Assembly: GCF_019443105.1 (NCBI RefSeq)
Contig: NZ_JAHZIJ010000012.1
Coordinates: 95,971 to 159,970 of the forward strand
Source of the DNA: Paenibacillus oenotherae
Lineage (GTDB): Bacteria; Bacillota; Bacilli; Paenibacillales; Paenibacillaceae
DNA length: 64,000 nt
Direction: 5' to 3'
In this document: positions 44,120 to 53,941 of the stretch, piece after piece
How positions within the stretch are numbered: position 1 is the first letter of the stretch
Layout of the letters: the number at the start of each line of letters is the position of its first letter
Notes under the pieces: model-generated
Told to the model about the DNA's origin: nothing
Seen by the model: the letters and a program-made list of their open reading frames with translations, nothing else
Databases searched by the model: none
Position numbers and translations under genes: made by a program

Positions 44120-44680
44120 ATGTCCTTTAAACTGGTTGTTTTTCAAGGTCCCAGCGGATCGGGAAAAAGCACGCTGCAAGCCATACTGGGCTTGCCCCGG
44201 ATCATCACCTGGACATCGCGTGCGCCAAGGCCGGGCGAGACAGACGGGGAAGATTATCATTTTGCCACCAAAGAGCAGATGGGGCTCATGTATGAAGGGC
44301 AGAAAATGCTGGAGATGGCGGAGTATCAGGGCAATTATTACGGCACCTCGCTTGCTGCCATTCACAGCGCGGCTGAGAGAGCGGAGCCCAGCGCCATTGT
44401 GATGGAAGCGCGCGGAGCCCGGCGGATCAAAGAACTGCTGCAGGACAAGGCGCTTATAATCGGTATCTCTGCGGCCAAAGAGGAGTGCCGGCAGCGTCTC
44501 ATTCTGAGACATACATCCGAGGCGGAGCTGGAGCGCAGATTGCGGTCCTATGAAGAAGAGATAGCGGGCTTGTCTCATTGCGATATCGTGGTTCACAATA
44601 CGGATGACAACCGATTGAAGGCAGAGGCGATTATGAAGCTCATTGGACAAGGAATGGTGAGAACAGCGGATGAACTATGA
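44120..44680 (+). CDS. Guanylate-kinase-like protein
   Basis: A 186-residue P-loop kinase with GPSGSGKSTLQ (Walker A), TWTSRAPRPGETDGEDYHF (GMP site), EYQGNYYGTSLAAI, and RRLRSYEEEIAGLSHCDIVVHN, all as in guanylate kinase (GMP to GDP with ATP). It differs from housekeeping Gmk by a divergent N terminus and by not lying near rpoZ or coaBC. GCGGAGGG lies upstream of ATG 44120. It overlaps the following dGTPase-like gene by 11 bp. Whether it phosphorylates GMP, dGMP or another nucleotide is open. Confidence 0.85.
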   Translation: MSFKLVVFQGPSGSGKSTLQAILGLPRIITWTSRAPRPGETDGEDYHFATKEQMGLMYEGQKMLEMAEYQGNYYGTSLAAIHSAAERAEPSAIVMEARGARRIKELLQDKALIIGISAAKEECRQRLILRHTSEAELERRLRSYEEEIAGLSHCDIVVHNTDDNRLKAEAIMKLIGQGMVRTADEL

Positions 44681-45893
44681 TGAACGGACATTGGAGTATG
44701 TGAAGGAATCGTTAGCCCGGTCGGACAAGCTGGATTTCCGGCTTCATTCTGATGATGACGACGGCCGCGTAAGAGAGGAATATTCGCGGGATTATGCCCG
44801 TGTATTGTATTCCTCCTCGTTCCGGCGGCTGCAGGGAAAGATGCAGCTGCTGGGCATCGACCACAATCTGTTCTTCCGCAATCGGCTGACGCACAGCATG
44901 GAGGTGGCGCAGATTGCCAGAGGCATCGCGACCGATCTGCAGATCGGCAATACGTTTATTGTAGAAGCCTGCTCGCTTGCGCATGATCTGGGCAATCCTC
45001 CTATTGGACATTACGGGGAACGCGTTCTCTGCGAGCTTGTTGCGGATATCGGCGGGTTCGAGGGCAATGCACAGACGCTTCGCATCATCCGCAAATTAGA
45101 GAAGCGGCATCATGCTTACCGGGGAATGAACCTGCTGTTCCGCACACAGCTTGGTGTTGTCAAATATTTTCGGCGATACGGGCAGGGGGTCAACAGCAAG
45201 TTTATCTATGATGAGGACTACGACGATATTTTGCTGCATTTGGAGCGCAGTGGACTGACGGAACGGGATGCGCGAAGCATCGAGATGGAGATTATGGATC
45301 TGGCGGATGAGATCGCTTATGCGGCGCATGATCTGGAGGATTGCTTGAGCCAGAGCTTGTTCACCATCGATGAGCTGCTGTTCGAATTCAGCAGGACTGA
45401 AGATTACGGCGACAGCTACAAGACCTTCGAGAAAATGGTGGACAAATGCAGAGATTTCGCGCGAAAGGGCGAGCGCCTTCACTCCTCCGAGGAATATTCG
45501 TTCCTGTTCCGCAAGGAATTGACGTCCACTATTGTGAACACGCTAATCCGGGACATAGGCTACCAGCCCGGAGACGACCGGCTCGGGTTTACGAAGTACG
45601 GCCTGCTGTCCAAGGGTCTCAAAAAACTGGTATTCCAGCTCATTAACCGCAGGCCGTCCGTCCTGATCTACGAGAGGAAGGGCGAGAAGGTGCTGCGCGG
45701 TCTGTACGAGGTGTACACGGATGAACGGTTGAATCCGCAATTGATGCTGCTGCCGCCGGAATACCGCGTCTACGCCACAGATGGGGAGCGCCGGCGCAAT
45801 GTCGTAGATTTCATTTCAGGCATGATGGATCATTTTGCGATGCAGGAGTATGGCAACTATTACGGAAGAAGCGAGCTGGACAAGCTGGTATAG
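44670..45893 (+). CDS. dgt: dGTPase-like HD-domain triphosphohydrolase
   Basis: A 407-residue HD-superfamily enzyme of the Dgt type, which splits dGTP to deoxyguanosine and triphosphate. It has YARVLYSSSFRRLQGKMQL, RNRLTHSMEVAQIAR, the HD motif CSLAHDLGNPPIGHYGE and MDLADEIAYAAHDLEDC, the standard H..HD..D metal set. ATG 44670 lies inside the guanylate-kinase-like gene, so translation is coupled. Together they could control guanine nucleotide pools; related dGTPases deplete dNTPs against phages. The pairing is inferred, not known to me. Confidence 0.88.
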   Translation: MNYDERTLEYVKESLARSDKLDFRLHSDDDDGRVREEYSRDYARVLYSSSFRRLQGKMQLLGIDHNLFFRNRLTHSMEVAQIARGIATDLQIGNTFIVEACSLAHDLGNPPIGHYGERVLCELVADIGGFEGNAQTLRIIRKLEKRHHAYRGMNLLFRTQLGVVKYFRRYGQGVNSKFIYDEDYDDILLHLERSGLTERDARSIEMEIMDLADEIAYAAHDLEDCLSQSLFTIDELLFEFSRTEDYGDSYKTFEKMVDKCRDFARKGERLHSSEEYSFLFRKELTSTIVNTLIRDIGYQPGDDRLGFTKYGLLSKGLKKLVFQLINRRPSVLIYERKGEKVLRGLYEVYTDERLNPQLMLLPPEYRVYATDGERRRNVVDFISGMMDHFAMQEYGNYYGRSELDKLV

Positions 45894-45903
45894 GCAAACA
45901 AAA

Positions 45904-45943
45904 GCATCACCGGTTCCTCCTTGAGCGTGTCGCCAAGTGATGC
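45904..45943. terminator. Hairpin between dgt and the convergent ABC permease gene
   Basis: GCATCAC (45904-45910) pairs with GTGATGC (45937-45943) around a 26-nt loop, without a T run. A weak terminator candidate. Confidence 0.3.
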
Positions 45944-46059
45944 CGCTCCGCGCGGGGTTCAAGTGCGGGCGGCATTGCATGACGGCGTTCAAGCGCAGGC
46001 TGGAGATGCTCTTTTTAATTGCGGGGCGCCAGTGCGATAATGGTTCCCGCGGGGAGCGT

Positions 46060-46749
46060 TTATGCGATATCCCGGTGTTCGATATTGCGGATGGACCAGA
46101 AGGCGAACAGAAAGCCTATGGCAGCCACGGCAAGCGGGATAGCGATGAAGGAGCTCAGCGTGAAGCCCGGATTGTTGGAGTTGAAGATGGCCACAACGAG
46201 GATGGAGGACACGATCGTTGCCGGAACGGACTTTTTACGCATACCGAAGTAGATCGGAATAAGACCCATTCCGGCGGCAGATACGGCGTACAGCAGCATT
46301 CTAGCCGTCTCTTCAATGAGGAAATCGGCGGTCAAGGGATCGCTAACGTAGTGCATGTAATGATTCGTGATCAAGAATCCGCACACGACAATAATATTGG
46401 AGATAACCACGCTCAGGAAGGTCACCACGCTGATGATGAGAATTTTGGACAGCATTAATCGGGTGCGGTTAATAGGATAGGTGAACAGGACGGTGATGGT
46501 CTTGCTTTTGTATTCATCAATAATTAATTTGGCAACGAGGACGGCGGCGAACACGATAAAGGTGGCTCTGACGAAGGTGCCGATGGCCATGAACGCGCCA
46601 GCCATATCGGAAAACACTTGACTCTCCGTCTCCTCCACATAGGGCAGCAAGCCTACGGAGACAATTATGACCAGAGTGGCAATTAACGCGCCCTTCCAAT
46701 ACCAGCCCAAATTACCCTTTTTCAGCTCAAGTCCAATTAATTTAAGCAT
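46060..46749 (-). CDS. ABC-2 type permease of a regulated transporter
   Basis: A 229-residue six-helix membrane protein (WYWKGALIATLVIIVSVGLLPYV; FVRATFIVFAAVLVAKLIIDEYKSKTITVLFTYPINRTRLMLSKILIISVVTFL). It is the membrane partner of the next gene. I chose the ATG at 46749 because GAAGGAGGGC precedes it at proper spacing; six extra codons upstream are less likely. It overlaps the ATPase gene by 8 bp. Part of a response-regulator/kinase/ABC module typical for antimicrobial peptide resistance. Confidence 0.85.
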   Translation of the reverse strand: MLKLIGLELKKGNLGWYWKGALIATLVIIVSVGLLPYVEETESQVFSDMAGAFMAIGTFVRATFIVFAAVLVAKLIIDEYKSKTITVLFTYPINRTRLMLSKILIISVVTFLSVVISNIIVVCGFLITNHYMHYVSDPLTADFLIEETARMLLYAVSAAGMGLIPIYFGMRKKSVPATIVSSILVVAIFNSNNPGFTLSSFIAIPLAVAAIGFLFAFWSIRNIEHRDIA

Positions 46750-47665
46750 GCGCTTGCCCTCCTTCAATCAATTGCAAGAAATATTCCTCTAATGTGGTAT
46801 GCCGCTTATTGATAGATTCAATCTCGATATCGTTCATAATGAGTGTTTTGGACACTTCTGCTTGCGACAGGTCCGTCTCATAGATGCGGATCATCGAATC
46901 GTTAATGATTCTGAAATTGGACAGCTCCAGAATATGCTCCAGCACATAAGCGGCCTTCTTGATATTCGTAGTTACGAGCTCCACATAGACTGTATGCCGG
47001 CCTCGAAGATCGTTCATAGCACACTCCTCGATGAGCCTCCCGCCGCTAATGACGCCAATCGTATCGGCGATCTGTTCGATCTCCCCCAGAATATGGCTGG
47101 AAATCAGCAGCGTCATTCCATATTGCTTGCTGAGCAGACTGAACAGGCCGCGCAGCTCCTTAATGCCGACAGGGTCAAGGCCGTTAATAGGCTCATCGAG
47201 AATGAGCAGCTCCGGCTTCGTTGCAATCGCTCTTGCGATGCCGAGCCGCTGCTTCATGCCCAGCGAGAAGTGGCTGACGGCTTTGCCATCCACATTCGTC
47301 AGCTGCACCAGCTCCAGCGCTTCGTCTATTGCCTTCCTGTTGTGCAGGCCCATGTACTGGCAGTGCAGCTCCAGATTTTCCCGTGCGGTTAGCTTGTCGT
47401 AGAAGACGGGGTACTCGATAATGCTTCCTATCCGTTTGAAAACCTCATACGATGTAGGCGTCAGCTTCTGGCCGAACAACGTGATCTCACCGCTGGAGGG
47501 CTTGACCAAATTCAGCAGCATCCTCATGATGGTCGTTTTGCCTGCGCCGTTAGGTCCCAGAAACCCGTAGATTTGCCCCTGCTTCACCTTCATATTCACA
47601 TTGGAGACAACTTCTTTCCCCTCGAACTGCTTCGTCAGATGTGTCGTATTTACAATATAACTCAT
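46742..47665 (-). CDS. ABC ATP-binding protein, BcrA/lantibiotic-immunity type
   Basis: A 307-residue ATPase with GPNGAGKTTIMRMLL, signature SLGMKQRLGIARA and Walker B LLILDEPINGLD; the Pro-Ile-Asn after the catalytic Glu is typical for the bacitracin/lantibiotic protection group (BcrA, SpaF), together with the E-loop position before the signature. The C-terminal part (about 215-307) is specific to this group. GGAGAAGGA precedes ATG 47665. Together with the permease it should remove or protect against a peptide antibiotic; which one is unknown. Confidence 0.88.
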   Translation of the reverse strand: MSYIVNTTHLTKQFEGKEVVSNVNMKVKQGQIYGFLGPNGAGKTTIMRMLLNLVKPSSGEITLFGQKLTPTSYEVFKRIGSIIEYPVFYDKLTARENLELHCQYMGLHNRKAIDEALELVQLTNVDGKAVSHFSLGMKQRLGIARAIATKPELLILDEPINGLDPVGIKELRGLFSLLSKQYGMTLLISSHILGEIEQIADTIGVISGGRLIEECAMNDLRGRHTVYVELVTTNIKKAAYVLEHILELSNFRIINDSMIRIYETDLSQAEVSKTLIMNDIEIESINKRHTTLEEYFLQLIEGGQAHA

Positions 47666-47749
47666 GTTCCTTCTCCTTCTCTCGTGGGCTGATAATTATA
47701 TTGTAAGGCGCATCGCTTTCATATTTGTTGCCCATTTCTTAAGAGAATC

Positions 47750-48706
47750 TTACGTTGCCGCCGGGTCGCCTTCATATACGGCACGCGGGAGCTTCACCGT
47801 GAAGGTGGTCCGCTCGTAGGGCTTGCTGTGCAAGGTAATCCCGCCGCCTATATTCTCGACCAGCCGCTTCGTAATTGTCAGTCCAAGCCCGCTGCCCTGA
47901 AAGGCTTTGTTCCTGGAATCGTCCAGTGTGTACATTCGCTCGAATACGAGATCCTGATGGCGCTCATGAATGCCGCGGCCGCGATCCCATACATCGATAT
48001 AGACGGCCTGGTCCTCTGTTCTCAGCGTAAGGCCCAATACCCGTCCGTCCCTTCCATGACGGATCGCGTTGGCGAGCAGGTTGTTCAGAATCCGGTTCAG
48101 CGATTCTTCATGGCTGTACACATAGATCGGTGTATCCGGAATCTCGATTGCAGCCTCAAGCCCTTGGCTGCTGGCAGATTCATAGAACATGAGCATATTA
48201 TTCCTGCAAAGCTCGTTCATATGGACGATTGTCAGCGGCAGCTCCGTATCCCCGGATTCCAGCTTGGCAAGATCGAAGAAAGAATTGATCAGCCCGACGA
48301 TCTCCACCGCCTTGTCATTCACCTTCCGCAATAGGCGCTCCTGCTCCTTGGGACTGTTGATGTGCTGATGAAGAAGCGTCTCGATGTAACCCAGCACGAC
48401 AGTAAGCGGCGTCTTGAGATCATGGGAGATATTCGAGAGCATTCTTCGCATCGACTGCTCTGTATCGTTATAGTGCGCCATATTCTGATGATTGTGGTCC
48501 AGCAGACGATTTATGGCATTAAGCAGCTCCTGAAGCTCCTTGTCATCGGTTACGAGCAGAAGGCGTTCCATCGATCTGTCGGCTATAAGCTGGTCCAGCT
48601 TGCTGGATATGTATTGAAGGCTGCGGCTTCGTGTTCTTTTCGCCCGAAACTGCGCGTAGTTAAGGAGGAGCAGCAAGAGGATGAGGAGAAGCAGCGTTAT
48701 GCTCAT
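47750..48706 (-). CDS. Sensor histidine kinase of the ABC module
   Basis: A 318-residue kinase with one N-terminal membrane helix (ITLLLLILLLLLLNYAQF), almost no extracellular part, the phosphorylated His95 in NISHDLKTPLTVV, and ATPase boxes NNLLANAIRH, DRGRGI and GSGLGLTITKRLV. Such small kinases lack a sensor domain and, in BceS-like systems, are signalled through the associated ABC transporter. It starts 1 bp upstream of the response-regulator stop, so the two are co-translated. Confidence 0.9.
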   Translation of the reverse strand: MSITLLLLILLLLLLNYAQFRAKRTRSRSLQYISSKLDQLIADRSMERLLLVTDDKELQELLNAINRLLDHNHQNMAHYNDTEQSMRRMLSNISHDLKTPLTVVLGYIETLLHQHINSPKEQERLLRKVNDKAVEIVGLINSFFDLAKLESGDTELPLTIVHMNELCRNNMLMFYESASSQGLEAAIEIPDTPIYVYSHEESLNRILNNLLANAIRHGRDGRVLGLTLRTEDQAVYIDVWDRGRGIHERHQDLVFERMYTLDDSRNKAFQGSGLGLTITKRLVENIGGGITLHSKPYERTTFTVKLPRAVYEGDPAAT

Positions 48707-48707
48707 G

Positions 48708-49439
48708 CTACTGTTCTCCTAACCGATAGCCGATTCCCCACAGCGTCTTAATATATTTGGGCTCGGAGGGGGTATCCTCGATCTTCTCCCGCAGCCTGCT
48801 CATATGGACATTAATGATGTTCTCATCGCCATAATAGTCGTCATTCCAGACAGAGCGATAGATCTGTTCTTTGGTGAAAATCTTCTTGGGATTCGTAAGG
48901 AACAGCCTCAGAATATAGAGCTCCTTGGAGGTCAGCTTCAAGGAACGCCCATTCTTGCTCACCGTTAAGTTGTCGAGATCCACTTCAAGCTCATGAAAAT
49001 GGATGACAGCAGTCTCCGCTCCCTTGCCCGTGTCGGAATAGCGTGTTGCTCGTCTTATGGCGGCTCTCACTCTGGCCAGCAGCTCGATCATGGAGAATGG
49101 CTTGGCAATATAATCATCCGCTCCGAAACCAAGACCGAGCGCTTTATCCACATCGCTGTCCTTGGCGGAGATGATGAGGATCGGGACGGAACTCTTCTCC
49201 TTCTCCCGGATCAGCTTCAGAAAGTCGATCCCGGTCAGCCCTGGCAGCATGAGGTCGAGAAGAATAAGGGAGAAAGCAGGATTTCCTGTTGCTTCTGCTG
49301 CAGCGAAGAGCCGCAGCGCCTCCTCGGCACTGGGCGCATGGACAACGCGGTATCCTTCCATTGTGAGATAATTCGTGACCATGGTGCCGATTTCGAGGTC
49401 ATCCTCGACAAGCAATATTTGATCTGCGATAGCGGACAT
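48708..49439 (-). CDS. OmpR-family response regulator
   Basis: A 243-residue response regulator: receiver domain with VEDDLEIG, phospho-Asp in SLILLDLMLPGLTG, LIISAKD and KPFSMIELLARV, then a winged-helix domain (KLTSKELYILRLFLTNPKKIFTKEQIYRSVW, INVHMSRLREKI, IKTLWGIGYRL). It heads the minus-strand module regulator-kinase-ATPase-permease. ATG 49439 is chosen because AGGATGG lies 7 bp before it; the ATG four codons upstream overlaps that site. Confidence 0.9.
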   Translation of the reverse strand: MSAIADQILLVEDDLEIGTMVTNYLTMEGYRVVHAPSAEEALRLFAAAEATGNPAFSLILLDLMLPGLTGIDFLKLIREKEKSSVPILIISAKDSDVDKALGLGFGADDYIAKPFSMIELLARVRAAIRRATRYSDTGKGAETAVIHFHELEVDLDNLTVSKNGRSLKLTSKELYILRLFLTNPKKIFTKEQIYRSVWNDDYYGDENIINVHMSRLREKIEDTPSEPKYIKTLWGIGYRLGEQ

Positions 49440-49554
49440 ATTGGTTACCATCCTATCTGTTGTAATTGCATCTATGGTATCATTTCAGACGCCAAAAGTA
49501 ATGAGGCAAATGGGCCTTCACATTCCCCTGCCAGTATGGGCGCAACAATAAAGC

Positions 49555-49581
49555 TTGACTCTGCTGCCATTATGATATAAA
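49555..49581 (+). promoter_or_regulatory. Promoter of the T-box transcript
   Basis: TTGACT (49555-49560), 15-bp spacer, TATAAA (49576-49581). It lies about 20 bp before the T-box leader. Confidence 0.55.
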
Positions 49582-49599
49582 TTATTCGCAAATCATTTG

Positions 49600-51156
<1,557 letters not shown>

Positions 51157-51205
51157 AGCAATAGGAACGAGCAGCAGTGAATTTGTATACAAAGGGAGCG
51201 GTCAT

Positions 51206-51763
51206 ATGGGTAAACTATTCGCGAACATAGAGCCTCAGCACGAAGCTTTTATTAAGCGACAGCGGATTTTTTTCGTGGGGTCAGCGCCGCTGGATGCGGA
51301 AGGGCATGTTAACATCTCACCCAAGGGCCATGACGTATTGCGAATATTCTCGCCGACGGAAGTCGCCTACCTGGATTTAACGGGCAGCGGTAACGAGACG
51401 AGCGCACATATGCTGGACAATGGACGGATCACCTTCATGTTTGTCGCCTTTGAGGGTGCCCCGATGATTATGAGGCTGTATGGCAAAGGGCGTGTAGTGC
51501 TGCCGGAGACGCCGGAGTGGGCGGAGCTTATCGGACATTTTGACCCCTTGCCTGGTGCCAGGCAGATCATCTGCGCAACGATTGATGCGGTGAAAACCTC
51601 CTGCGGCTTCAGCGTCCCCTTCTTCACCTACGAGGAGGAGCGAACCACGCTTCAGAAGTGGGCGGCACAGCAGGGGGCGGAGGGGCTTACAGCTTACAGG
51701 CAGGAGAAGAATGCCGTAAGCATGGATGGCATTGTAACTCCTCTGGGCCGTGTTGGTTCATAG
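51206..51763 (+). CDS. Pyridoxamine 5'-phosphate oxidase family (PPOX-fold) protein
   Basis: A 185-residue flavin-binding-type split-barrel protein: KRQRIFFVGSAPLDAEGHVNISPKGHDVLRI, VAYLDLTGSGNETSAHMLDNGRITFMFVAFEGAPMIMRLYGKGRVVLP and CGFSVPFFTYEEERTTLQKWA. Homologs are annotated as PPOX-like, but most are not pyridoxamine oxidases; FMN, F420 or heme binding is possible. AAGGGAG precedes ATG 51206. It is the last gene before a strong bidirectional terminator. Function unknown. Confidence 0.82.
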   Translation: MGKLFANIEPQHEAFIKRQRIFFVGSAPLDAEGHVNISPKGHDVLRIFSPTEVAYLDLTGSGNETSAHMLDNGRITFMFVAFEGAPMIMRLYGKGRVVLPETPEWAELIGHFDPLPGARQIICATIDAVKTSCGFSVPFFTYEEERTTLQKWAAQQGAEGLTAYRQEKNAVSMDGIVTPLGRVGS

Positions 51764-51822
51764 CCCTTGCCAGCGGTCGGGCTTCTTGTAAACTGGTAAT
51801 AAATAGGTTGACTTACAATACA

Positions 51823-51870
51823 AAGGGCTGTCCCGCTAGTCACTTTTCGATGACTTAGGGGACAGCCCTT
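51823..51870. terminator. Bidirectional terminator between PPOX-like gene and nox
   Basis: AAGGGCTGTCCC (51823-51834) pairs with GGGGACAGCCCTT (51858-51870) and an inner AGTCA/TGACT stem extends it. It serves the convergent genes. Confidence 0.75.
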
Positions 51871-51886
51871 GCTTGTATGAGTCAGG

Positions 51887-53215
51887 CTACATCGCCTGCA
51901 GACCAGCTTGATTCAGCAGGTTCCATGGCTTGTTATAGTGGGGCTGGAAGAAGAAATCGACAAAGCTGAGCTGATCCATCGTCATCCCGTTCTGGATACA
52001 GACCGAGATTGTGTTGATCGTCTGGGTCAAATCCACTTTCGAGAGCACCTGGGCCCCTACGATACGGCCGGTTGCTTGCTCGTATACAACCTTGAGCAAT
52101 ACCTTCTCATAGGTAGGCATGAACTCGGGCCTGTAATTCTCATGCAGGGTAACGGCCTTCACTTCCATGCCTGCAGCAAGCGCGGCTTGCTCGGTCATGC
52201 CGGTCGAGGCGATATTATAATCATAGATTTTGATGCCCGAGGTGCCTTGTGTCCCCATATAAGGAACAGTCGGTTTCTCCAGATTGCGGGCAATGAGCGT
52301 GCCCATCCGCACCGCATTGGTCGCAAGCGGTATATAGGCATGCTGGCCGGTAGGGTTGTACATAATGGCACAGCTGTCGCCTGCAGCATAGATATCCTCA
52401 TTGCTGGTGCGCATATAGCGATCAACCATGATAGCCCCGCTTGGCAGCATCTCCACCTGTCCCTTGAGCAGATCGGTGTTAGGTCGGAAGCCGATGCACA
52501 GAACGACCATGTCGGTCTCATACTCCCCGCGGGTTGTCGCAACACGAGCCACTTTGCCATGCTCGCCGCTGAACAAGGTGACCGTTTGTCCAAGCTCCAG
52601 CTTGATGCCTTTGGCCCGAAGCGCTTCCTCGGTTCTTTCTGTAAACTCGCGATCCAAATATTTGAACAGCACACGATCCGTATTATCAATAAGCGTCACT
52701 TCCTTGCCAAGCTGCTGGAAGGCCTCAACGAGTTCGATGCCGATGTAGCCTGCGCCAATGACGGTAATACGCTGCGCTTCTTTAGCCTTCTGGATAATCG
52801 TCTGGGCATGGGCATAGTTTTTGCACAATAAAATGTTGTCGAGTCCCATTCCCTCCATCTGCGGGATAATCGGCCACGAGCCGGTCGTCATCACCAGCTT
52901 GTCGTACTGATCCTCAAGCTCGCCGCCTGTCTCCAGATTACGGACATGAACCGTCTTGTTCACGGTATCAACCGCAAGCACATCATGGCGCATTCTTGTA
53001 GTGACACCCAATTGTGCCAACTGGTCGGGGGTAGCGTAGAAGAGCTGCTGTGCATCCTGCACAACACCTCCGACGTGAAGCGCGATGCCGCACGAGAGGA
53101 AGGAAATAGTATCGTTGCGTTCGTAAACGGTAATGTCCGCATCAGGATGAAGCTTGGCGATTCCAGTAATAGCAGCCGTTCCGGCATGTGTACAGCCAAT
53201 AACAATAATTTTCAT
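51887..53215 (-). CDS. nox: Water-forming NADH oxidase
   Basis: A 442-residue FAD disulfide oxidoreductase. It starts MKIIVIGCTHAGTAAITGI and has the redox Cys42 in SFLSCGIALHVGG, the second Rossmann motif VIGAGYIGIELVEAFQQLG, and AAGDSCAIM; the C-terminal dimer region reads VDFFFQPHYNKPWN. This matches H2O-forming NADH oxidases (2 NADH + O2 to 2 NAD+ + 2 H2O); CoA-disulfide reductases are close relatives. GAGGAGGC precedes ATG 53215. Four FNR/Rex-type boxes lie upstream (53241-53351). It should rebalance NADH, linking it to ldh and nir genes. Confidence 0.9.
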   Translation of the reverse strand: MKIIVIGCTHAGTAAITGIAKLHPDADITVYERNDTISFLSCGIALHVGGVVQDAQQLFYATPDQLAQLGVTTRMRHDVLAVDTVNKTVHVRNLETGGELEDQYDKLVMTTGSWPIIPQMEGMGLDNILLCKNYAHAQTIIQKAKEAQRITVIGAGYIGIELVEAFQQLGKEVTLIDNTDRVLFKYLDREFTERTEEALRAKGIKLELGQTVTLFSGEHGKVARVATTRGEYETDMVVLCIGFRPNTDLLKGQVEMLPSGAIMVDRYMRTSNEDIYAAGDSCAIMYNPTGQHAYIPLATNAVRMGTLIARNLEKPTVPYMGTQGTSGIKIYDYNIASTGMTEQAALAAGMEVKAVTLHENYRPEFMPTYEKVLLKVVYEQATGRIVGAQVLSKVDLTQTINTISVCIQNGMTMDQLSFVDFFFQPHYNKPWNLLNQAGLQAM

Positions 53216-53240
53216 AGGGAGTGCCTCCTCAACGAAGTAT

Positions 53241-53351
53241 TGTGATTTAATTCACCAGAGAACCCATAAAATTGTGATTTATTTCACAAATAAACAAACA
53301 GTTTAATGTGATTATTTTCACAAACACGACAACAATGTGATTTAATTCACA
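53241..53351 (-). promoter_or_regulatory. nox: Array of four TGTGA-N6-TCAC redox boxes upstream of nox
   Basis: Boxes on the plus strand: 53241-53256 (TGTGATTTAATTCACC), 53273-53288 (TGTGATTTATTTCACA), 53307-53322 (TGTGATTATTTTCACA) and 53336-53351 (TGTGATTTAATTCACA); a fifth, degenerate one is near 53424-53439. Centres are 32, 34 and 29 bp apart, about three helical turns. On the minus strand, TTGTGAAATAAATCACAA fits the Rex consensus, while the core also fits FNR/CRP. The first box is 26 bp from the nox start. Confidence 0.8.
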
Positions 53352-53486
53352 ATATGCTGTTGGCACTATCATATGACGAACGGAGAGGAATGGCAAGAGC
53401 TAAAAGTGGATTTTCACTAATATTGTGACAATTTTCAGAATTCTTGAAACGAAATGTTCATTTTTGTCGGAGAGGGAAGAAGGTGA

Positions 53487-53539
53487 TTGACAAAATTGGA
53501 TTACAATTGTAATCTATATTCAGGATTACAAACGTAGTC
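53487..53539 (+). promoter_or_regulatory. BlaI-type promoter and two operators
   Basis: TTGACA (53487-53492) and TAATCT (53510-53515) are 17 bp apart. GATTACAATTGTAATC (53499-53514), a perfect palindrome with the TACA-N2-TGTA core of BlaI/MecI operators, covers the -10. A second, degraded copy, GATTACAAACGTAGTC, lies at 53524-53539. Confidence 0.8.
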
Positions 53540-53559
53540 AAAAAAGGAGGGTGAAGAAG

Positions 53560-53937
53560 ATGGCGAAGCAAGTGCCTAGAATATCGGATGCGGAATGGGA
53601 AGTCATGAAGGTGCTCTGGTCACGATCTCCGCTTACGGCAAGCGATGTCGTCAAGGAATTGGAAGGCAGCAAGGAATGGAATCCCAAGACGGTAAGAACG
53701 CTTATTAAGAGGCTGGTCGAGAAGGAGGCGGTGAGCTGCAATCCCGATGGCCGGAATTATCTGTATGCGCCGCTTGTCAGAGAAGATGAATGTGTGCGCT
53801 CCGAGACCTCATCCCTGCTGCAGCGTATTTACGGCGGGGCCATGAAGCCGATGCTTGTAAATTTTCTCAAGGACGAACGTCTGACGAAGGAAGACATAGC
53901 GGAATTGAAGGCGATCCTGGAGCAGAGAAAGGAGTAA
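53560..53937 (+). CDS. BlaI/MecI-family repressor
   Basis: A 125-residue winged-helix repressor: ISDAEWEVMKVLWSRSPLTASDVVKELEGSKEWNPKTVRTLIKRLVEKEAVSC, then the dimerisation end with LLQRIYGGAMKPMLVNFL. BlaI proteins are removed from DNA after cleavage by the BlaR1 partner. Its own promoter carries two matching operators, implying autorepression. ATG 53560 is chosen because AAGGAGGGTG lies 9 bp upstream; an earlier in-frame GTG (53551) abuts that site. The BlaR1-like gene follows 4 bp later. Confidence 0.92.
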   Translation: MAKQVPRISDAEWEVMKVLWSRSPLTASDVVKELEGSKEWNPKTVRTLIKRLVEKEAVSCNPDGRNYLYAPLVREDECVRSETSSLLQRIYGGAMKPMLVNFLKDERLTKEDIAELKAILEQRKE

Positions 53938-53941
53938 GCGG

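Noticed and set aside
45937-46458. 173-codon plus-strand frame between dgt and the ABC permease
   Set aside because: It lies mostly antisense to the permease gene, and its residues (rich in Asp, His and Gly) have no domain features.
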